64,000 nucleotides of DNA. It comes from UKL13-3 sp044353855 (GTDB lineage: Bacteria > Bacteroidota > Bacteroidia > UKL13-3). The DNA lies in NCBI GenBank assembly GCA_044353855.1, contig JBILBF010000001.1, positions 843,443 to 907,442 on the forward strand. The letters are read 5' to 3'. Position numbers and translations under genes: made by a program. Below are positions 18,181 to 27,155 of this stretch, piece after piece. The notes below the pieces were generated by a model. That model saw nothing but the letters and a program-made list of their open reading frames with translations, searched no databases and was not told where the DNA came from. Within the stretch, counting starts at the first letter, position 1; each line of letters starts with the position of its first letter.

Positions 18181-20559
18181 ATGAAAAGGTTGTTGGTCTT
18201 ACTATTCATTTTATTGAGCATTTCAACATTTGCTCAAACGTATAAATTTTATTATTCAAATTCGCCTAAATTTTTAAATAATACGGATACGTTAAAGTTT
18301 CCTTTTACAGGAGGTGTTAATGCTCCGCAGTTTTCTAATATCGATTTAAATGGTGATGGACGAAAAGATGTCTTTGTTTTCGATCGAGTTACAAGCAGAG
18401 TATTGTGTTTTATAAATTTACCTTCAGGTATGATTCATGCACCTAAATATGAATCGAAATTTCCCTTTATGATGGGTTGGGCCATATTGAGAGATTTTAA
18501 TAATGATGGAAATGAAGATATTTTTACTGAAATTTCTAATAGAATTGAAGATTTAAAAGATACAACTCAGTTAATTTTTGGTGGAGCTATAAGAATATTA
18601 AAAAATAATACAACATCTGAACTTAAGTCTTTTATTCAGTTAGAAAATATGACATTGGATACAGGTAGAAGCGCATTAGGTTTTTCACCACCTTTACCTC
18701 CTGAATATGATATATCCCCCAGAGCTATTGGAGTTAGCCAATCAGATATACCGGCTCTCGATGATGTTGATAATGATGGAGATATTGATATCATAAAATT
18801 TTCTTCAACCGAAACAAGTCCTCAGTATATTGAAAACTATAAAATTAATGAGTTTAATTATTCTTATCCAAAAGATAGTACTCGTTTTATTTTTAGAGAT
18901 ATGTGTTGGGGAGGAATTCAATATGACGGAGGTGCTGGTTATAATAAATTTAATATTCATTATGGAAGAGCAGATTTAGCAAATTGTGATTATCGTTTTT
19001 ATGGTAAAAAGCAATTGAAACACTCAGGAAGTACAAGTTTGATGTTAGATATTGATGGAGATGGTATTAAAGACTATGTATATGGTGATGTATCATTTAA
19101 TAATTTAATTTGGTTGAAAAATGGAAGAGGTATTAATCCTTTAGGGTATGACAGTATCGTTAGTCAAGACAGTATTTTTCCTCCTAACACAACTAGGTTT
19201 AACTTTATTAATTTCCCAGCTGCATTTTATGTAAATATTGATTTTGACAATGAAAATGAATTGCTTGTTACAACCAATAATACTATTGGCGTAAAAAACA
19301 CAAATAATGTTTGGGTTTATGATAATAATGGAACAAACGATAAACCTGTTTTTAGCTATTCAGGAAATAATTTTTTTATGTTTGACCAAACTATTGATTT
19401 GGGATCAAGAACAGTACCTATCATAATTGATATAAATAACGATACAAAAAAAGATCTAATCGTAGCTACTAGTGGGAATTATGAAACCAGTAAAAATATT
19501 AAAGACCAATTAGTATATTATAAAAATGTAGGTTCTAATACCAGCCCAGTATATTTATTAGAAGATAGTAATTTGTTCCAACTCACCAATGATACCCCTA
19601 TTTTAGAGATGCACCCTACTTTTGGTGATTTAACAGGAGATGGAAAACAAGATATGGTTATTGGAAATTCAAATGGTGAAATTCAATATTTTATTAATAA
19701 TGGTATTGGAAGTAATATTAGTTTTCAATTGCAAACCAGGTCGCTTGGAGGCATAGATGTAGGAAATAATTCTGCTCCTCAGCTTTTTGATTTAAATAAA
19801 GATGGAAAACTTGATTTACTTGTCGGCAATAAAGGAGGAATTATTAAATATTATAAAAATATAGGCACATTAAATATTCCATTATTTTCAAATAATCCAA
19901 CAATTGATACTTTTGGTGGAATTGTTACCCGTATTAAATATAGAATAGGAGGAGGGTATGAACAAATTGAGCAATTTGGTTATGCAGTTCCTTTTGCAAC
20001 AGATTTAGATAATAATCCGAGTACAATTGAATTATTAGTTGGTACAAATAGTGGACAGGTTTGGTTATATTCTAACATTACAGATATACAAGGGTCTGTA
20101 TTTACTAAAACAGATACTCTTTTTGCTTTTTCAGAACAGTCAGATGCTAAAGCACTTCGGTTTGGTTATCGCTCAGTACCTTTTGCAGCAAAATTAGATA
20201 ACGATGACAAAATGGACATTTTAATTGGTAATCTTGGAGGAGGACTTAATTTTTATGCTTCAATTCCAACTGTTTCTGATTCAGTTTGGAATTCTGTAAC
20301 AAACGAGTTACATATTCAAAAAATAACTGTTTTCCCAAATCCAGCTCAACATGAATTGAGTTTTGAAACGTATCAATTAAGAGAAGATATGGAATATCAA
20401 ATTGTAAATATTCTGGGCAAAGTTTTGCTTAAAGGTAAAGTAAATCATTTTTACGCTAATCATACTATTCAAACTTCAGTATTAACAGAAGGAATATACT
20501 TTTTAAAGCTAAATGGTGTTAATCAATCGTTCATTTCTCGTTTTTTAATCAAACGATAA
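18181..20559 (+). CDS. Secreted FG-GAP/VCBS-repeat protein with T9SS type A C-terminal sorting domain
   Basis: The 792-residue protein has signal peptide MKRLLVLLFILLSISTFAQ and a series of FG-GAP-like repeats, each built around a calcium-loop-like core: DLNGDGRKDV, DFNNDGNEDI, DVDNDGDIDI, DIDGDGIKDY, DLTGDGKQDM, DLNKDGKLDL and KLDNDDKMDI. This gives a predicted beta-propeller. The last 80 or so residues (VFPNPAQHELSFE ... EGIYFLKL ... SRFLIKR) are a T9SS type A sorting domain, so it is probable cargo of the PorU/PorV machinery nearby, anchored on or released from the cell surface. The ligand is unknown. Confidence 0.88.
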   Translation: MKRLLVLLFILLSISTFAQTYKFYYSNSPKFLNNTDTLKFPFTGGVNAPQFSNIDLNGDGRKDVFVFDRVTSRVLCFINLPSGMIHAPKYESKFPFMMGWAILRDFNNDGNEDIFTEISNRIEDLKDTTQLIFGGAIRILKNNTTSELKSFIQLENMTLDTGRSALGFSPPLPPEYDISPRAIGVSQSDIPALDDVDNDGDIDIIKFSSTETSPQYIENYKINEFNYSYPKDSTRFIFRDMCWGGIQYDGGAGYNKFNIHYGRADLANCDYRFYGKKQLKHSGSTSLMLDIDGDGIKDYVYGDVSFNNLIWLKNGRGINPLGYDSIVSQDSIFPPNTTRFNFINFPAAFYVNIDFDNENELLVTTNNTIGVKNTNNVWVYDNNGTNDKPVFSYSGNNFFMFDQTIDLGSRTVPIIIDINNDTKKDLIVATSGNYETSKNIKDQLVYYKNVGSNTSPVYLLEDSNLFQLTNDTPILEMHPTFGDLTGDGKQDMVIGNSNGEIQYFINNGIGSNISFQLQTRSLGGIDVGNNSAPQLFDLNKDGKLDLLVGNKGGIIKYYKNIGTLNIPLFSNNPTIDTFGGIVTRIKYRIGGGYEQIEQFGYAVPFATDLDNNPSTIELLVGTNSGQVWLYSNITDIQGSVFTKTDTLFAFSEQSDAKALRFGYRSVPFAAKLDNDDKMDILIGNLGGGLNFYASIPTVSDSVWNSVTNELHIQKITVFPNPAQHELSFETYQLREDMEYQIVNILGKVLLKGKVNHFYANHTIQTSVLTEGIYFLKLNGVNQSFISRFLIKR

Positions 20560-20561
20560 TG

Positions 20562-21422
20562 TTATTTTGATTTAGTTGTTTTTTCAATGCGTAATCGTAA
20601 AGATTTTAAATCTTTAGCTTCACATTTACATTTTTCTATACTTGACGAACTAAAGTGCATTACATCACTATTGGCAGCCGATATGTATATTTTATCACAA
20701 AATTTTTCATTAAAAACAGAATAAACATAAGCTATATCTGAATTTTGAGATAAAATAGCTTTATATATTTCTTCTCTTTCTACCTCTTCAACTTCATTAC
20801 CATATATAAAGCTAGCATCTTCTTTACCTTTCATTATTAACATTCTTTCTTCCACTAAAAGCTTTTTATTTCCTAATAGTGAAATATCACTAGGGTAATT
20901 GTTCATCATGTATGGAGCTGAAATTTCTTTATCTCCTTTTGCTACAACTGCATAATTGAAAAAATTGTTGAGTATTTGTACGCCTCGTATTAACTCAGGA
21001 TACCAATCATTTGTATCAATAATATTACTACAATAAGCATTAGCAATTATTTCGTCTATTTTAGAACGTTTTTTAAATTTTTTTGTAATGAGTAATCCAT
21101 TAAAATCATCTTCTGAAGAACCCAATTTAACTTTAGTTTTATTTGATTTTTTACTTTTAGCAAATGTTAAAAAACTGAATTCTGGCTTGTTGTATGACTT
21201 TATAGCTGTATCATATACAAATACAAATCCACTGTTAAAAGTCCAATAGGTTTCTACTGCTTTTTTTATTGAAGCGTTATAAGCACTATCTGCAAAAAGT
21301 ACTACAACAAGTCGAGTATCTTTAAACTTTTCTATTTCAGCCTTTTTTACAAAACCGAACTGGGCAGTTGTGGTTTTAATTCCAATAATTAAAACAACAA
21401 TAATGTTTAAGAAAATTTTCAT
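20562..21422 (-). CDS. Hypothetical secreted protein, lysine-rich
   Basis: A 286-residue protein with a probable signal peptide (MKIFLNIIVVLIIGIKTTTAQ) and no family that I recognise. The mature part has RLVVVLFADSAYNASIKKAVETYW near the start, a lysine-rich middle (about residues 88-118) and a C-terminal CKCEAKDL. Both terminal strands look alpha/beta. It converges on the FG-GAP gene with only 2 nt between stops, so antisense interplay is possible. It lies downstream of the sigma factor gene on the same strand but behind a hairpin terminator. Confidence 0.7.
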   Translation of the reverse strand: MKIFLNIIVVLIIGIKTTTAQFGFVKKAEIEKFKDTRLVVVLFADSAYNASIKKAVETYWTFNSGFVFVYDTAIKSYNKPEFSFLTFAKSKKSNKTKVKLGSSEDDFNGLLITKKFKKRSKIDEIIANAYCSNIIDTNDWYPELIRGVQILNNFFNYAVVAKGDKEISAPYMMNNYPSDISLLGNKKLLVEERMLIMKGKEDASFIYGNEVEEVEREEIYKAILSQNSDIAYVYSVFNEKFCDKIYISAANSDVMHFSSSSIEKCKCEAKDLKSLRLRIEKTTKSK

Positions 21423-21471
21423 TTTATATGTTTATTTAAATCAAAGTAACAGTATTCAAACCATACTTCAT

Positions 21472-21502
21472 AAAAAAAGCTAAACAAACTGTTTAGCTTT
21501 TA
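21472..21502 (-). terminator. Terminator downstream of the ECF sigma factor gene
   Basis: A near-perfect stem (aaaagctaaac / gtttagctttt) with a 5-nt loop. The T run on the minus strand follows the stem, just past the sigma gene stop at 21522. Confidence 0.8.
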
Positions 21503-21521
21503 GGGTTTTAATCAATTATTT

Positions 21522-22058
21522 TTAATTATTTAGAGCATTGTTTAGACCATAAGCATATCCATAATTATTTAAAGCTTCACGTAATTGTCTTTTAGCTACA
21601 AAAATTCTAGTCTTTACTGTTCCAATTGGAATGTGTAAAATTTCAGCAATTTCATGATATTTAAATCCACTATGGTTCATTGTAAAGGGTTTTTTTAAGC
21701 TTTGAGGAAGCTTTTCTATCGCACCTTCGATATCTTTTAGTATAAAATTTTGTTCTCCTTGGTTACGCTCTGTAGGTGATATTGAATCTAAATAGTAATC
21801 ATTATCAGTTTGATCTATAAAAGTATTCCGTTTTATCATTCTACGGTAATTATTGATAAATGTGTTCTTCATTATGGTATAAAGCCACCCTTTTAAGTTC
21901 GTTCCTTCTGTAAATTTATCTTGATACATTATAGCTTTTAGCATAGTGTCCTGCATGAGATCATTCGTGTCTTCTACATTTCGTGTAAGTTGATATGCAT
22001 AACTTCTCATAGTTTGCGACTCTTTTTGCACTACTTTTTTGAATTCTATACTTGTCAT
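21522..22058 (-). CDS. RNA polymerase sigma factor, ECF (sigma-70 family, RpoE-like)
   Basis: The 178-residue ECF sigma factor shows region 2 (SYAYQLTRNVEDTNDLMQDT with GWLYTIMKNTFINNYRR) and region 4 (IEKLPQSLKKPFTMNHSGF and KYHEIAEILHIPIGTVKTR with the helix-turn-helix). Region 3 is absent, as in ECF factors. No anti-sigma factor gene is adjacent on either side, so it resembles the stand-alone RpoE-like sigma factors of Bacteroidota rather than a FecI/FecR pair. Its regulon is not deducible here. A terminator follows at 21472-21502. Confidence 0.92.
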   Translation of the reverse strand: MTSIEFKKVVQKESQTMRSYAYQLTRNVEDTNDLMQDTMLKAIMYQDKFTEGTNLKGWLYTIMKNTFINNYRRMIKRNTFIDQTDNDYYLDSISPTERNQGEQNFILKDIEGAIEKLPQSLKKPFTMNHSGFKYHEIAEILHIPIGTVKTRIFVAKRQLREALNNYGYAYGLNNALNN

Positions 22059-22403
22059 ACTGATATATTGTTTAATATAAATTGAAATAACTTAAACAAA
22101 TGTATGTTTTCTTTTATATGTTTTCCAAATTATATTTTAAATGTCTGTTAATTGATTGAAAAAAAGTATAAATATATGAAAATCAATTTTAAAAAGACAA
22201 ATTTAACTTTAAAAAATAGTATATATTTAAAAAAATGAAGTTAAATTTCCTATTTCAAATCACCTTATAAGTTCTTATTTGTGTTTAATTAAAACAATTT
22301 AAACATAAACAAGTTAATATTATCAAAAAATACATGAAATTTGATGGGTATTTGTTGTAATTACAATCATTACATTTGATTTTTTGGATGATAATTAATA
22401 AGA
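22059..22403. other. 345-nt AT-rich divergent intergenic region with an 11-bp inverted repeat
   Basis: The gap lies between the sigma gene and queD. It holds a perfect 11-bp inverted repeat (aaatttaactt at 22199-22209, aagttaaattt at 22238-22248) with a 28-nt spacer, and a queD -7 candidate. No open frame or tRNA is seen. The arms are extremely AT-rich, so chance is a real alternative. Confidence 0.4.
22351..22378 (+). promoter_or_regulatory. Putative promoter of queD-folE
   Basis: TTTG at 22351-22354 and TACATTTG (perfect TAnnTTTG) at 22371-22378, with a spacer of only 16 nt against the usual 19-21. It is 25 nt before the queD ATG. Confidence 0.4.
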
Positions 22404-22814
22404 ATGGAAATTTCAGTATCGCGTAAAAGTCATTTTAATGCAGCTCATCGTTTACATGTAGCAAGTTGGAGTGATGAAAAAAATAGAGTTGTATTTGGAT
22501 CTTGTAATAATCCTAATTATCATGGACATAATTATGATTTAATTGTAACTGTGATAGGTGAGTTAGACCAAGAAACTGGATATTTGATAGACACCAAAAT
22601 ATTAAAAGATATTATTAAAGAGGAGATTGAAGATCGTTTCGATCACAAAAATTTAAACTTAGATACAGAAGAATTTATAAACCTAAATCCAACAGCAGAA
22701 AACATAGCCATTGTGATTTGGAAATTGATTAATAAAAGATTAGATAATCAGTTAAAATTGAATATTAAATTATATGAAACAGAAAGAAACTTTGTTGAGT
22801 ACAGCGGAAAATAA
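22404..22814 (+). CDS. queD: 6-carboxytetrahydropterin / 6-pyruvoyl-tetrahydropterin synthase family protein
   Basis: The 136-residue T-fold enzyme has zinc ligands His15 (FNAAHRL), His40 and His42 (YHGHNY) and a candidate catalytic Cys34 (GSCNNPNYHGH). The C-terminal KLYETERNFVEY supplies the pterin-binding Glu. It converts dihydroneopterin triphosphate either to carboxytetrahydropterin (queuosine route) or to pyruvoyltetrahydropterin; the sequence alone does not decide. The next gene, folE, makes its substrate and starts inside it (41-nt overlap), so the two are translationally coupled. Confidence 0.9.
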   Translation: MEISVSRKSHFNAAHRLHVASWSDEKNRVVFGSCNNPNYHGHNYDLIVTVIGELDQETGYLIDTKILKDIIKEEIEDRFDHKNLNLDTEEFINLNPTAENIAIVIWKLINKRLDNQLKLNIKLYETERNFVEYSGK

Positions 22815-23469
22815 TAAATTACACGAAGAAATGGGCGAAGGTCATGAATCTTATTCATTAGAAACCCCTCTAAGAGACGATGCGTTTGAATTGGATGACG
22901 ATATTAAAATAGAACTGATTGAAAAGCATTTTAAAGAAATTATGCTCATATTAGGTTTGGATATGACGGATGATAGCTTAAAAGGAACTCCTCACAGAGT
23001 TGCTAAAATGTATGTTCAAGAAATTTTTTCAGGCTTGAATCCTCAAAATGCACCTGAGGCAAAATTATTTGAAAATAAATACCAATACAAAAATATGTTG
23101 GTAGAAAAGCAAATTAGTTTCCACAGCACATGCGAACATCATTTTGTGCCTATTATTGGTAAAGCTCATATAGCTTATATTCCCAATGGAAGAGTCGTTG
23201 GTTTATCCAAATTAAATCGGATTGTAACTTATTTTGCACAACGTCCACAAGTGCAAGAACGAATGACAATTCAGATAGTGAATATGCTGAAAGAAGTATT
23301 GCATACAGAAGATGTTGCAGTAGTAATTGAAGCAGATCATTTGTGTGTTGCATCACGTGGTGTAAAAGACGTAACGAGCAATACCATTACATCTGAGTAT
23401 TCTGGTAAGTTTTTAAACGCTTCTACAAGAGATGAGTTTTTAAAATATCTATCGATGAATAATATGTAA
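22774..23469 (+). CDS. folE: GTP cyclohydrolase I
   Basis: The 231-residue protein forms dihydroneopterin triphosphate from GTP, the entry to folate and pterin synthesis. Motifs: DDSLKGTPHRVAKMYVQEIF, FHSTCEHHFVPIIGKAHIAYIP (zinc Cys and His), GLSKLNRIVTYFAQRPQVQERMT and EADHLCVASRG (second zinc Cys). The ATG at 22774 lies inside queD. A later ATG at 22831 exists, but the residues before it (NNKLHEEMGEGHES) resemble the conserved N-terminal segment of Bacteroidota FolE, so the long form is kept. A terminator hairpin follows and is shared with the convergent exonuclease gene. Confidence 0.96.
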   Translation: MKQKETLLSTAENNKLHEEMGEGHESYSLETPLRDDAFELDDDIKIELIEKHFKEIMLILGLDMTDDSLKGTPHRVAKMYVQEIFSGLNPQNAPEAKLFENKYQYKNMLVEKQISFHSTCEHHFVPIIGKAHIAYIPNGRVVGLSKLNRIVTYFAQRPQVQERMTIQIVNMLKEVLHTEDVAVVIEADHLCVASRGVKDVTSNTITSEYSGKFLNASTRDEFLKYLSMNNM

Positions 23470-23481
23470 TTTAAAAAAAAT

Positions 23482-23513
23482 AAAAAAAAAGGCCTTTTCC
23501 AAAGGTTTTTTTT
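23482..23513. terminator. Bidirectional terminator between folE and the exonuclease fusion gene
   Basis: A short GC-containing stem (ccttt / aaagg, loop tcc) flanked by an A run on the left and a T run on the right. It fits termination from both sides. Confidence 0.65.
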
Positions 23514-24891
23514 ATGTTCCAATATTCTCAAATTTCACAATTTTTGCTGAGTATGTGTGGTATTCAAATTGTAACAATTCTTTGATATAAAAGCTCTCCT
23601 TATAAGCTGTAATCATTGATTTAACTAAACTAATATCTGCTATTTGCTGGTCAATTGGCACATACCCCATACCATAAAATTTTCCATTTTCGATTAAGAT
23701 ACAGCTTATCTCATCGGCATATCGTCCTTTATCTATAATTGCATAACTTTCGTATTGTGTAATAGAGGAAATAGCTTTTGTTATGCGTTTATTATAATCG
23801 ATTGCATTTTCTTTTTGTTCGCAAGGGCCGTTGCAGCATAATGATTTAAAACTTATGTTTTGTAAATTAAGCGTGTTAGTTACACATAATCTTGGACATA
23901 ATGTATAGGCAGTAATAATTTCTTGGAGTGCAGTTTCTGCATCAATTTGTGTTTTATATGTTTGTAGTGGAACGATGTTTTTACGCACTTTATCAATAGC
24001 CAACCTTACATAGTCATTTCTGTCTTGGTAATCATATATTCCAAAAGCAAATTCTGCTTTTTTAGAAACTCGATTGCCTATTGGTTTGTATTTTTTTAAT
24101 TCTATAAATTCTAAAATAGAGGCTATTAATTCTGTACTACATTCGATAGTAGAAATTTGACAAACACTGTTTAGTAATTCCTGTTTTTGTTTATTTGTTT
24201 TATTTCCTGTAAAGTGAGAGGTTACCTGTTTTTTTATGTTTTTGGCTTTACCAATAAACACTACTTGTTTCTCGTTATTATAAAAGTAATAAACACCTAT
24301 TTGTTGTGTGAGCTTTTCAAGTTGCTCTTGAGGTAAATTGGGCGGTAATGTATATTTTTTTGTTACAGGTTTTAAAAATCCGTTTATCACAGAACCATCA
24401 TCGGTAGCTAATATTTTTTCAAATAGTTTTACCGTTGCTAGCGCATCACCACTGGCTCTATGTCTATCACTTATGGGTATATTAAGGCTTGTGCAAATGT
24501 TGCCCAAACTATATGATTTGTAACCTGGAAAAATTTTTCGACTCAAACGGACCGTACACAATTTTTTTGCAGGTAGTGTATAGCCACATTGCAGTAATTG
24601 GTAATGAATAAAGGAGTAGTCAAAATTGACATTGTGTGCAACAAAAACAGAGTCTTTCAATAAATTGAATATTTGTTCAGCAACATCTTCAAATTTAGGT
24701 GCTCGGCTTACCATTTCGTTGGTTATTCCTGTATAGCTTTCCAAAAATGGGGGTATTGTAACCAATGGATTAATGAGTGTTGAGAACTCTTTTACAATAC
24801 ATTGCCCATCGTGCACATAAATGGCAATTTCAGTTATGCCGTTTGTTGCGGCTTGCCCACCTGTGGTCTCTATATCAACTATGGCATACAT
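23512..24891 (-). CDS. DnaQ-like 3'-5' exonuclease fused to a UvrC/Cho-type GIY-YIG domain
   Basis: A protein of about 459 residues. Residues 1-160 are a DEDDh exonuclease with all acidic residues visible: DIETTG (Asp6, Glu8), HNVNFDYSF (Asp91) and RHRASGDA (His144, Asp149). Around residues 199-272 is a GIY-YIG domain (GVYYFYNNEKQVVFIGKAKNIKK...), as in UvrC and Cho, followed by a C-terminal region of unknown fold. In the GIY-YIG half, the second Tyr (YIG) is Phe212 and the catalytic Arg position is Gln222, so this nuclease may be inactive, although ILEFIELKK keeps a Glu. The family is seen in several phyla and is inferred to act in DNA repair. The ATG at 24891 is preferred to the longer one at 24912 because MYAIVDIETTG is the usual start. 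Confidence 0.88.
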   Translation of the reverse strand: MYAIVDIETTGGQAATNGITEIAIYVHDGQCIVKEFSTLINPLVTIPPFLESYTGITNEMVSRAPKFEDVAEQIFNLLKDSVFVAHNVNFDYSFIHYQLLQCGYTLPAKKLCTVRLSRKIFPGYKSYSLGNICTSLNIPISDRHRASGDALATVKLFEKILATDDGSVINGFLKPVTKKYTLPPNLPQEQLEKLTQQIGVYYFYNNEKQVVFIGKAKNIKKQVTSHFTGNKTNKQKQELLNSVCQISTIECSTELIASILEFIELKKYKPIGNRVSKKAEFAFGIYDYQDRNDYVRLAIDKVRKNIVPLQTYKTQIDAETALQEIITAYTLCPRLCVTNTLNLQNISFKSLCCNGPCEQKENAIDYNKRITKAISSITQYESYAIIDKGRYADEISCILIENGKFYGMGYVPIDQQIADISLVKSMITAYKESFYIKELLQFEYHTYSAKIVKFENIGT

Positions 24892-24917
24892 ATTTTTTGC
24901 TATAATAACCAAGGTTG

Positions 24918-25433
24918 TTAATGTGAATTTTTCATATCAAAGTTGAGCTGCTTATAATCTATACTACTTTTATTATTTTTAAGGTACTCAAGTATTACAA
25001 TTCCATTCCGAATTCGCAAATCAGTGGATTTGGGTTTACCAATACTGTACAATACTGTTGGTTGTTTGCCAGCAGTAAGTTGGTGAAAAAGATAATTACC
25101 TACTTTATATTGAAACAAGAGCTCTTTAAACTCTTCGCGAATAGGTAAGCCGAATTCACTTTCATCTTTTTGCAGGTGTACTTCTATTTCATCAGCGCTA
25201 TTTAGCTCAAGCTTATCACGAAACTTTTTATTTATGTTTATAAAATAATTGCTAACTCCCAGAGGCATTAATACTGACTGAAAGATATCCGTTTTATTTA
25301 TGGCACAAATAATTCTTCTGTTATTTCCAGTTACAAATGGATTGGCTATTTTTTGTGGTACAGCAACATGAAAATGGCACAAATTATTATTGAATCTGCT
25401 AAGTAAAGCTTTATAATTATTTCTTACTTCCAA
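24918..25433 (-). CDS. YdeI/OmpD-associated, DUF1905-type protein
   Basis: The 171-residue protein has an N-terminal DUF1905-like part (HFHVAVPQKIANPFVTGNNRRIICAINKTD, then GVSNYFININKKFRDKL) and a C-terminal YdeI-like helical part (LFHQLTAGKQPTVLYSIGKPKSTDLRIRNGIVILEYL). Some relatives are annotated as bacteriocin-protection proteins; the biochemical role is not established. It lies between guaB and the exonuclease fusion on the same strand, 26 nt upstream of the exonuclease start, so those two may be co-transcribed. Confidence 0.8.
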   Translation of the reverse strand: MEVRNNYKALLSRFNNNLCHFHVAVPQKIANPFVTGNNRRIICAINKTDIFQSVLMPLGVSNYFININKKFRDKLELNSADEIEVHLQKDESEFGLPIREEFKELLFQYKVGNYLFHQLTAGKQPTVLYSIGKPKSTDLRIRNGIVILEYLKNNKSSIDYKQLNFDMKNSH

Positions 25434-25511
25434 TACGATGGCAATTTATAGAATTCGTTAATACAAAAAAGTGTCCCACAATTTTGTGGTACGCTTGTAA
25501 TAAATTGTATG

Positions 25512-26984
25512 TTATCGTTTGCTATAATTTGGTGCTTCTTTGGTAATAGTCACATCGTGTGCATGGCTTTCTTTAGATCCAGCAGATGTAATTTTTATAA
25601 ACTTAGCCTTGTGTAATGCTTTCATATCTTTAGCTCCTACATAACCCATTCCAGCTCTTAAGCCACCAATAAACTGGTAAACAACTTCTTTTAGTGAGCC
25701 TTTTAAGGGCACAATACCTACAATGCCTTCAGGAACGAGTTTAGCAATTTCTTCTTCAGCATCTTGAAAGTAACGATCTTTAGATCCTTCTTTCATTGCC
25801 TCAATAGAGCCCATACCACGGTATGATTTATACTTCCGTCCTTCATATAAAATTGTTTCTCCAGGAGATTCTTCAGTTCCTGCAAAAATTCCACCACTCA
25901 TAACAGTGCTTGCACCTGCTGCTAATGCTTTAACCATATCACCACTATACCTAATGCCTCCATCGGCAATGATGGGTATACTTGTACCTTTTAATGCTTT
26001 TGCCACTTCATAAATAGCAGTTAGTTGAGGTACTCCAATACCTGCAATAATGCGTGTAGTGCATATGGAACCTGGTCCCACACCTACTTTAACACCATCA
26101 ACACCTGCTGCAGCTAATGCTTTTGCACCATCACCTGTTGCTATATTTCCAGCTATAATATCAAGCTCGGTAAATATTTTACGTAATCGTTTTATCTCTT
26201 TTAATACAAATGCAGAATGACCATGAGCTGTATCAATTGTTACAACATCAACTCCTGCTTTAACCAATGCTCTTATCCTATCTTCAGTTTCTGGAGTAAC
26301 CCCAACAGCAGCGCCTACTAATAAGCGACCATGTTTATCTTTTGCTGCATTTGGATTGTCACGTAACTTAAGAATATCTTTATAGGTAATTAATCCAATG
26401 AGGATTCCTTTTTTGTTTACTACCGGCAGTTTTTCAATTTTATATTTTTGTAATATCAGTTCTGCCTTTTTTAAATCAGTTCCTTCGGGAGCAGTAATTA
26501 AATTTTCTTTGGTCATAACCTCGCTTACTTTGCGGGTCATTATTTTTTCAAATCTTAAATCACGGTTAGTTAAAATACCTACAAGTTTAAAGTTTTCATC
26601 TACAATTGGAATACCTCCAATTTTATTGTCGCTCATTAATTTAAGAGCTTCTTTAAGCGTGGCATTTACAAGTAATGTAAGGGGGTCCAAAATCATTCCG
26701 CTTTCGCTGCGTTTTACCCTTCTAACTTCTTCAGCTTGACGTTCAATAGTCATGTTTTTGTGTAACATTCCTATTCCACCTTGCTGCGCCATAGCTATTG
26801 CCAAACGAGATTCTGTTACAGTATCCATAGCTGCAGAAAGCATTGGAATGTTGATTCGGATATTTTTGGTTAGTTGTGATGAAGTATCAACTTCTCGCGG
26901 AAGGACTTCTGAAAACGCTGGAAGAAGAAGAACATCATCAAAAGTGAGGCCCTCTCCAAAAAATTTGTTTTTATCGTTTATCAT
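25512..26984 (-). CDS. guaB: Inosine-5'-monophosphate dehydrogenase
   Basis: The 490-residue enzyme oxidises IMP to XMP, the committed step to GTP. The barrel starts at GLTFDDVLLLPAFSEVLP. Two CBS domains span about residues 95-210 (MSDNKIGGIPIVDE..., KYKIEKLPVVNKKGILIG). The catalytic loop is GVGPGSICTTR with Cys308, and the flap has YRGMGSIEAMKEGSKDRYFQ. Length and order are canonical. It appears to be a single gene. No clear promoter is seen in the adjoining 26985-27115 stretch, which otherwise holds nothing recognisable. Confidence 0.97.
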   Translation of the reverse strand: MINDKNKFFGEGLTFDDVLLLPAFSEVLPREVDTSSQLTKNIRINIPMLSAAMDTVTESRLAIAMAQQGGIGMLHKNMTIERQAEEVRRVKRSESGMILDPLTLLVNATLKEALKLMSDNKIGGIPIVDENFKLVGILTNRDLRFEKIMTRKVSEVMTKENLITAPEGTDLKKAELILQKYKIEKLPVVNKKGILIGLITYKDILKLRDNPNAAKDKHGRLLVGAAVGVTPETEDRIRALVKAGVDVVTIDTAHGHSAFVLKEIKRLRKIFTELDIIAGNIATGDGAKALAAAGVDGVKVGVGPGSICTTRIIAGIGVPQLTAIYEVAKALKGTSIPIIADGGIRYSGDMVKALAAGASTVMSGGIFAGTEESPGETILYEGRKYKSYRGMGSIEAMKEGSKDRYFQDAEEEIAKLVPEGIVGIVPLKGSLKEVVYQFIGGLRAGMGYVGAKDMKALHKAKFIKITSAGSKESHAHDVTITKEAPNYSKR

Positions 26985-27155
26985 GGCAAATAATTGATTC
27001 TATTATTTGCTGTGCGAATCTATAGTAATTGTATCAAATTTAGATAATTACTTTTAGTGAACTGATAAATGTTTGGTAATGAACAAATAAACGGGATTTG
27101 ATATTGATATTTTGACTTCACTCAAAACATGAATAGCCGAATGAATACTCATAAG

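Noticed and set aside
21522..22058. ECF sigma factor as part of a FecI/FecR/TonB regulatory system
   Set aside because: No anti-sigma factor or TonB receptor gene lies next to it.
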